A program made the position numbers and the translations under genes. A stretch of 64,000 nt of DNA, taken from assembly GCF_004799405.1 (NCBI RefSeq), contig NZ_SSMW01000085.1, forward strand, positions 1-64,000, given 5' to 3'. Numbering within the stretch: the stretch's first letter is position 1; the number at the start of each line of letters is the position of its first letter. The stretch is from Bradyrhizobium sp. Lineage in GTDB: Bacteria; Pseudomonadota; Alphaproteobacteria; Rhizobiales; Xanthobacteraceae. The notes under the pieces were generated by a model. The model was not told the DNA's origin and searched no databases. It saw nothing but the letters and a program-made list of their open reading frames with translations. Of the stretch, positions 59,418 to 64,000 are shown in pieces.

Positions 59418-60224
59418 ATGTCCAAAACAATGTCTCTTGCGTTGCTCGCCAGCGCATCCTGTCTGGTGGCCGGACTTCCGCAGGCCGCGGCGTTCGAAAC
59501 CGCGCCGCTCCCCGAACCCTCGGTGATCTACGCCGATCAACCCGCGCAGCGGCCTGTTGCGCCGGTGCGAACGGCGTATGCCGAGCGCTCCAGCATGGGC
59601 GGCGGTTTCATCGAGTTCCTGTTTGGGGACGGGCAGCCTCAAGGCGGTTATCAACCGCAGCAGCCGGTCTATCAGCAGCAACCCTCCTACGAGCCGCGGC
59701 GTCCGCTGTTGCCGCGGGCCGAACCGCAGCAGGTCATGCGCCAGCAGGAAGAGGCCACCGATCCAGCCCAGCGCCCGTTCGATCCGAAATACCAGAAGCA
59801 AGAGGTCGACTATCACGGCAAGGAAGCCGCCGGCACCATCATCATCGATACGCCCAACAAGTTTTTGTTCCTGGTGCAGGGCAACGGCAAGGCGCTCCGC
59901 TATGGTGTTGGCGTCGGCAAGCCGGGATTTACCTGGTCGGGCATCAAGCAGATCTCGGCGAAGAAGGAATGGCCGGACTGGACGCCGCCGCCGGAAATGT
60001 TGCAGCGCCGCCCCGATCTGCCGCGGCACATGGAGGGCGGCCCGCAGAACCCGCTCGGCGCCCGCGCGATGTATCTGGGATCCTCGCTCTATCGCATCCA
60101 CGGTTCCAACGAGCCATGGACCATCGGCACCAACGTCTCGTCCGGTTGCATCCGGATGCGCAACGAGGACGTCATCGATCTCTACGGCCGCGTCAACGTC
60201 GGCGCGCGGGTCGTCGTGATCTGA
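59418..60224 (+). CDS. L,D-transpeptidase (YkuD domain)
   Basis: This is a 268-residue secreted enzyme with a signal peptide (MSKTMSLALLASASCLVAGL, cleavage near AAAF). A proline/glutamine-rich linker follows (QPQGGYQPQQPVYQQQPSYE). The YkuD catalytic domain runs from about residue 140, with the active-site block YRIHGSNEPWTIGTNVSSG and CIRMRNEDVIDLYGRV; His and Cys of HG...SSGCIRM are intact. It makes 3-3 cross-links in peptidoglycan or attaches proteins to it in the periplasm. Rhizobia have many such paralogues. It is convergent with DUF2076 and shares the hairpin terminator at 60291-60315. Confidence 0.92.
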   Translation: MSKTMSLALLASASCLVAGLPQAAAFETAPLPEPSVIYADQPAQRPVAPVRTAYAERSSMGGGFIEFLFGDGQPQGGYQPQQPVYQQQPSYEPRRPLLPRAEPQQVMRQQEEATDPAQRPFDPKYQKQEVDYHGKEAAGTIIIDTPNKFLFLVQGNGKALRYGVGVGKPGFTWSGIKQISAKKEWPDWTPPPEMLQRRPDLPRHMEGGPQNPLGARAMYLGSSLYRIHGSNEPWTIGTNVSSGCIRMRNEDVIDLYGRVNVGARVVVI

Positions 60225-60290
60225 AGCGGCTCGCCGTCATCTGATGCGGCTTTGCCGTCATCTCGAGGCTTCGCGAACCAAAAATAAAAC

Positions 60291-60315
60291 GGCCGCTCAA
60301 ATCGAGCGGCCGGTT
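60291..60315. terminator. Bidirectional terminator between ykuD-type and DUF2076 genes
   Basis: GGCCGCTC (60291-60298), loop AAATC, GAGCGGCC (60304-60311), then GGTTTGCTTTT on the plus strand and ATTTTATTTTT on the minus side. Convergent genes on both sides support it. Confidence 0.8.
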
Positions 60316-60339
60316 TGCTTTTACAGGTCTGAAAATTCG

Positions 60340-61140
60340 TCAGGCGTAGTCGCTGTCTCCGTCGCCGACGTCATCCGAATCGAGATCCATTTCGTCACGG
60401 TCGTCATCATCGTTCAGCGCGGTATCGAACAGTCCGGCGCGTGAACCATCGCCGGCGCGGCCGGCCGATGAACCGATGTCGTCGATTCCGGCATCATGCG
60501 CCATCGCGCTGCCGGATTGATCGCTCCACGGAGTCTGGCTGGCGGTCTTATCGCCCATCAAGCCGGTGTCGCCGAAGCCGTGACGGCTGCCGCCCATCAT
60601 AGAGCGGATGCTGCCGAGCAGCAGCGATCCACCGACCACGCCGGCCGCTGCAGCCGCGGCCGTTCCCAGAAACGAGCCGCCACCGCCCATGGGCGACTGG
60701 GGCGCACCATAGGGCTGACCGTATGAACCCTGATCGTAGTGCCCCGGACCCTGATCGTAGGATCCCGGAGATTGTGCCTGCTGCAGCACCTGGCCGCTGT
60801 TCCAGACCGGGCGGCTGGCGATCTCCGGCGGCCGGACGTTCGGCACCGAACCGCGTGGCTGGTTTTGCCCGAAGATCGCATCGCGCATCGAATCGAGAAA
60901 CCCGCCGGAAGGGGTTTGTTCCGGCGCGTCGCCGGCCTCCAGTTCCTGAATGCGGCTGTTGGCGCGCTTGAGCGCTTCGTCCTGAACCAGCACCGTTTGC
61001 ACCAATGCGTAAACCGCATTGGGCGCGCTGCGCAAACCTTGCGCGATAGCAGCGGTGGCGTCCGGATCGCGCGGCGCGCTCTCCATTCCGGAAAGCCGGC
61101 CGAAAAGATCGTCAACCAACTGGCGTTCTTGCGGTGTCAT
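60340..61140 (-). CDS. DUF2076 family protein
   Basis: This 266-residue protein begins MTPQERQLVDDLFGRLSGME, the invariant DUF2076 start. The region ALVQTVLVQDEALKRANSRI follows, the middle is proline/glycine/tyrosine-rich (YDQGPGHYDQGSYGQPYGAP), and GTAAAAAAGVVGGSLLLGSI is a glycine/alanine-rich hydrophobic segment. The end is strongly acidic (DDDDRDEMDLDSDDVGDGDS). Function is unknown; the family has been described as periplasmic ligand-binding-like, but no signal peptide is visible here. It is convergent with the L,D-transpeptidase gene. The acidic tail and glycine-rich centre suggest a flexible or membrane-associated protein. Confidence 0.88.
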   Translation of the reverse strand: MTPQERQLVDDLFGRLSGMESAPRDPDATAAIAQGLRSAPNAVYALVQTVLVQDEALKRANSRIQELEAGDAPEQTPSGGFLDSMRDAIFGQNQPRGSVPNVRPPEIASRPVWNSGQVLQQAQSPGSYDQGPGHYDQGSYGQPYGAPQSPMGGGGSFLGTAAAAAAGVVGGSLLLGSIRSMMGGSRHGFGDTGLMGDKTASQTPWSDQSGSAMAHDAGIDDIGSSAGRAGDGSRAGLFDTALNDDDDRDEMDLDSDDVGDGDSDYA

Positions 61141-61262
61141 GGGTTCTCTCCCTCGCTTTCGAAGCGCGGGGGAAATGTAGGGGCGTTTTGTGTCGCAAGT
61201 AGTGCCGCCGGAGATTAATTTATGGCTGCGACAAGATGCCTGGCGGCCTTTCGAGGGCGGCG

Positions 61263-62108
61263 TCAGCCCAACGTAACATTGTTCGCAGCCAGCAATGGCG
61301 GGAAATGCTCACCGCCCAGAAAAGCGTATTCATGTTCGCGCTGGGTCGTAAGCGGATCGAGGCTGACCAGGGTTTCGTCGACGAAACCCGGATGGCACAT
61401 CACTAGGCTATCTTCCGGCAGCCCCTCGAGAAATTGCGCCATCAGCGCGCCGAAGTCGGGCTGCCTGGAAAAATCATAGGCGCCGGCGAAAGCGGGATTA
61501 AAGGCGATACCGGCGCGCGCGGCGCGCCTGCGGAATTGCGCGCTGAGAATGTCGAGAAACAACGCCTTCGGCGCGCCGAGCCGCCTGGCCAGCGGTTGAT
61601 CGCGTCCGCCCTGGCGAACCCAGGCATCGGGCGCGACTTCCTTCACCGCAGCCAGAAACGCGTGACGCACTGCGGGGAAAAGCTGCGCGTGCTGGTGACC
61701 GTCGACAAAATCCGGGGTGCGCCCAAACCGTTCTTGGAAAGCCGCGAACTGCGCCATCAATTCCGCGCGGATGATTTCGGGATCGAGCCGCCCGAGCAGG
61801 CCCGCGCGCAGCAACTTCGGAAACGGAAAGAACATGCCGCCATCGAGCGGGCGAAAGTGCATCGTCAGCGGATGGAACGGCGCGGTCAGGGTGGCATGGA
61901 GGCCGACCGCGCATCGGGGGCTGCTGGCGACGACGGCCTGGAGTGCGCTGACTTCGTCGCGGCCGATCGCCGGGCCGACCACCATCACCGAGGTGGCATT
62001 GAGCCGTCCGCGCTCGATCAGTTCGCGAATGGCGCGGTTGACGCCGGGGCTAAGACCGTAATCGTCGGCGCACAGCCAAATCCGGCGCGGCGGCGCGGCC
62101 TCGTTCAT
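61263..62108 (-). CDS. ChbG/HpnK (YdjC-like) carbohydrate deacetylase
   Basis: This 281-residue YdjC-fold deacetylase has metal/catalytic motifs LCADDYGLS near residues 12-20, VGLHATLTAPF around 68-78 and FVDGHQHAQLFP around 133-144, where D14/D15 and the two His positions correspond to the family active site. Members deacetylate N-acetylated sugars (ChbG, NaxD) or act in hopanoid biosynthesis (HpnK). Its start overlaps the stop of a GT2 gene by four bases (ATGA). The pairing of GT2 and YdjC recalls Francisella FlmF2/NaxD, where undecaprenyl-phosphate-GalNAc is made and then deacetylated. I infer that reaction type; hopanoid genes are not present here. Confidence 0.86.
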   Translation of the reverse strand: MNEAAPPRRIWLCADDYGLSPGVNRAIRELIERGRLNATSVMVVGPAIGRDEVSALQAVVASSPRCAVGLHATLTAPFHPLTMHFRPLDGGMFFPFPKLLRAGLLGRLDPEIIRAELMAQFAAFQERFGRTPDFVDGHQHAQLFPAVRHAFLAAVKEVAPDAWVRQGGRDQPLARRLGAPKALFLDILSAQFRRRAARAGIAFNPAFAGAYDFSRQPDFGALMAQFLEGLPEDSLVMCHPGFVDETLVSLDPLTTQREHEYAFLGGEHFPPLLAANNVTLG

Positions 62109-63145
62109 TCGGCGGCGGTCCGTTCGCTGTCGCTAACTTGCGCCGCGGCGCGTTTTTCGCTGTGCTCGGCCACGAAATAAATCGGGCGTGCCTTCAGCTC
62201 GGAAAGAATCTTGCCGATATATTCGCCGACGATGCCGATCATGATGAGCTGGACGCCGCCGATGGTCATCAGGCCGACCACCAGCGACGGATAACCGGGG
62301 ACGGATTTTCCGTTCATCCAGGTTTCCCAGAGGATGGAAAGCCCGAACAGGAAAGCCACGGTAGCGAGCAACACGCCGAGCAGGCTGGCCAGCCGCAGCG
62401 GCGCCACCGAGAAAGACGTCAGGCCTTCGATCGAAAGCCCGACCAGCCGGCCGGGGCTGAAGGTGGTGACGCCGTGGGCGCGGGCGGCGGGTTCGTAGTC
62501 GACGCGGATCTGCCGGAAGCCGATCCAGCTTGCGAGACCCTTGAAAAAACGGTTGCGCTCGGGAAGCTGCCGCAACGCTGCCACGGCGCGCGGCGACAGC
62601 AGGCGGAAGTCGCCGGCATCTTCCGGGATTTTCTGCCGCGCGCCCCAGTTGATCAGAGCGTAGAACCCGTGCACGGCAAGCCGCCGGAACAGCGATTCAT
62701 TGTCGCGATGGGCCTTGGCGGTGTAGACCACATCGTAGCCGTCATCGATCCAGTAGCCGACCAGCTTCTCGACCAGATCGGGCGGATGCTGGCCGTCACC
62801 GTCCATGAACAGCACGGCGCCGCGCCGGGCATGGTCCAATCCGGCCATCAACGCGGCTTCCTTGCCGAAATTGCGTGACAGCGACACCACCTGGACATCG
62901 AGCGCATCGGCCGCAAGTCCACGCGCGATGCGGAGCGTCGCGTCGGCGCTGCCGTCATCGACATAGACGACCTCGCTGGCAAGGCCGAAGCGCTGCCGCA
63001 GCGCTTTCGCCATTCCACTCAGCCGCTGGTGCAGAAGTGCCAGCCCGGCGGCCTCGTTGTACAAGGGGACGACGATCGACAGCCCCTGTGCCGCGGCGTT
63101 GGCTGCGGTGGTCGACAGGCCAGAAACATCCGTACCGAGCATCAT
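62105..63145 (-). CDS. Polyprenyl-phosphate glycosyltransferase, GT2 (DPM1/ArnC/FlmF-like)
   Basis: This 346-residue enzyme has a GT-A domain with LSIVVPLYNEAAGLALLHQR at 22-41, YVDDGSADAT at 61-70 and the DxD-type FMDGDGQHPPDL at 113-124. The acceptor motif ERNRFFKGLASWIGF lies near 196-210. Two C-terminal hydrophobic helices follow (about 250-275 and 286-312), as in GtrB/ArnC. It would transfer a sugar from a UDP or GDP donor to undecaprenyl phosphate at the inner membrane. It is coupled to a YdjC-type deacetylase gene. No flippase or ArnT-like transferase for using the product is in the window. Start at 63145 or 63142. Confidence 0.9.
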   Translation of the reverse strand: MMLGTDVSGLSTTAANAAAQGLSIVVPLYNEAAGLALLHQRLSGMAKALRQRFGLASEVVYVDDGSADATLRIARGLAADALDVQVVSLSRNFGKEAALMAGLDHARRGAVLFMDGDGQHPPDLVEKLVGYWIDDGYDVVYTAKAHRDNESLFRRLAVHGFYALINWGARQKIPEDAGDFRLLSPRAVAALRQLPERNRFFKGLASWIGFRQIRVDYEPAARAHGVTTFSPGRLVGLSIEGLTSFSVAPLRLASLLGVLLATVAFLFGLSILWETWMNGKSVPGYPSLVVGLMTIGGVQLIMIGIVGEYIGKILSELKARPIYFVAEHSEKRAAAQVSDSERTAAE

Positions 63146-63227
63146 CGATCAGGTCTCAAGCGTAAAAGATAACAAACATATGACAGTCGCTGCAGGTTGT
63201 CGCCACCGGATGCGGCGGCTCTTTGCC

Positions 63228-64000
63228 TCACCGCGCCAGGAACTGTTCGAGTTTGGTGAACAACGGGTTGTCGCGGTCGAGCACGTAGTCGAGCGATGCC
63301 ACCGATACCGTCTCGGCGCCGTGGCTGCGAAGAAAGCTGGCCAGCGCGTAAAGCTGCGCCGGCGGACAGTGCAGCGTCACCATGCCCGAAGATGTCGGCC
63401 CGCCGAACGGCGACACCACGTCGAAACGATTATGCGCTTCGGCCAGCAGCGTCGCGTCGCATCCGGTAAAGCGGGTGCGGACCTCCCGGTATTTGCTGGC
63501 GCGGGCGCGGGCGGCGATATGATCCAGGATGACGCGCGCGGTCTCGCGGGCTTGATCCGACCAGTCGGCATCCCGCGAGGCCACCAGATTGGCGTGGCTG
63601 CGCAGGATCACGCCGTCGTCGAGTACCTTGAGGCCGTTGGCGGCGAGCGTGGCGCCGGTCGTCGTGATATCGACGATCATCTCGGCGGTCCCGACCGCCG
63701 GTGCGCCCTCGGTCGCGCCGGCGCTCTCGACGATCCGGTAATCGACCACGCCGTGTGACGCAAAGAATGCCCTTGTGAGGTTGATGTATTTGGTCGCAAT
63801 CCGCATCCGCCGGTTATGCTGCGCGCGGAATCCGGTGGTGACATCGTCGAGATCGGCCATGGTCCGGACGTCGATCCAGGCCTGCGGCACCGCCACCACG
63901 ACATTGGCGTTGCCAAAGCCGAGATTGTCGATCATGGCAACGCGCTTGTCCGCCTCGGCGATGCTTTCGCGCACCAGGTCTTCGCCGGTCACCCCGAGAT
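63228..64000 (-). CDS. hisG: ATP phosphoribosyltransferase HisG, long form, 5' end outside the window
   Basis: 257 residues are visible, beginning inside the protein ([12 protein letters not shown]) and running to the C-terminus. [36 protein letters not shown] and [20 protein letters not shown] match the periplasmic-binding-like catalytic domain. The PRPP-binding-type [20 protein letters not shown] follows. The last 75-90 residues ([20 protein letters not shown]) are the HisG_C regulatory domain, so it is the long, feedback-inhibited form that does not need HisZ. HisG catalyses the first step of histidine biosynthesis. The start lies beyond base 64000. Confidence 0.94.
   Translation of the reverse strand, partial: LGVTGEDLVRESIAEADKRVAMIDNLGFGNANVVVAVPQAWIDVRTMADLDDVTTGFRAQHNRRMRIATKYINLTRAFFASHGVVDYRIVESAGATEGAPAVGTAEMIVDITTTGATLAANGLKVLDDGVILRSHANLVASRDADWSDQARETARVILDHIAARARASKYREVRTRFTGCDATLLAEAHNRFDVVSPFGGPTSSGMVTLHCPPAQLYALASFLRSHGAETVSVASLDYVLDRDNPLFTKLEQFLAR

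Overview
The window reads as GC-rich chromosomal DNA of an alphaproteobacterium of the Bradyrhizobium/Rhodopseudomonas type (Nitrobacteraceae). This rests on the Bug and LLM family content, a long-form HisG, a CIRCE plus sigma-32-type promoter before groES, a cysteine-free 41-residue L36, a DUF2076 protein, and several intergenic palindromes of the kind common in that family. The genus is an inference from recall, not from a search. I saw no tRNA, rRNA, CRISPR array, prophage or intact insertion sequence.

Layout. 0-3 kb: the end of an amino-acid ABC transporter ATPase, a D-amino-acid aminotransferase and a membrane acyltransferase, then a stretch of broken genes (beta-propeller and symporter remnants). 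3.5-9.5 kb (minus strand): a tight five-gene catabolic operon with an Ldh-type dehydrogenase, an LLM flavin monooxygenase, an FAH-type hydrolase, a ThDP enzyme and a Bug binding protein. 9.7-12.1 kb: a small unknown protein and a 695-residue secreted TPR protein. 12.2-27.2 kb: a surface-polysaccharide locus. Its minus-strand arm has a DUF6492 protein, a Wzx-type flippase, a methyltransferase, a NodB-type deacetylase, a Wzz/GumC chain-length protein with a damaged kinase domain, and WecG. Its plus-strand arm has a GH26-like glycanase, GT2 and an O-antigen ligase/polymerase. A GT4, a JmjC-like cupin and a FemAB-like acyltransferase follow. Remnants of galE and of an OafA-type acyltransferase lie inside it.

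27-42 kb: mixed housekeeping and accessory genes. These include DUF5996, WrbA, a divergent pirin/LysR pair, a second Bug protein, YbaK with a haloacid dehalogenase, GT25 facing a broken O-antigen ligase, an amidohydrolase divergent from a MaoC pair, rpmJ, a TPR protein, two alpha/beta hydrolases, small secreted proteins between ~100-bp direct repeats, and a cytochrome c. 42.8-53.3 kb: glycolate/lactate use, with glcD, glcE and glcF and a lactate/glycolate permease further down. A quinol-monooxygenase-like gene sits antisense between glcD and glcE. This region also holds a lysine-rich histone-like protein, a TorF-type porin and a BacA/YddA-type ABC exporter. 53.4-64 kb: small secreted proteins, groES-groEL with CIRCE and a heat-shock promoter, a lipoprotein, a CheZ-like phosphatase, an L,D-transpeptidase, DUF2076, a GT2/YdjC-deacetylase pair that looks like an undecaprenyl-phosphate aminosugar module, and the 3' part of hisG.

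The best candidates for unusual biology are the 12-27 kb polysaccharide locus, the GT2 plus YdjC pair, the five-gene ThDP operon, the MaoC heterodimer pair and the interrupted glcD/glcEF arrangement.
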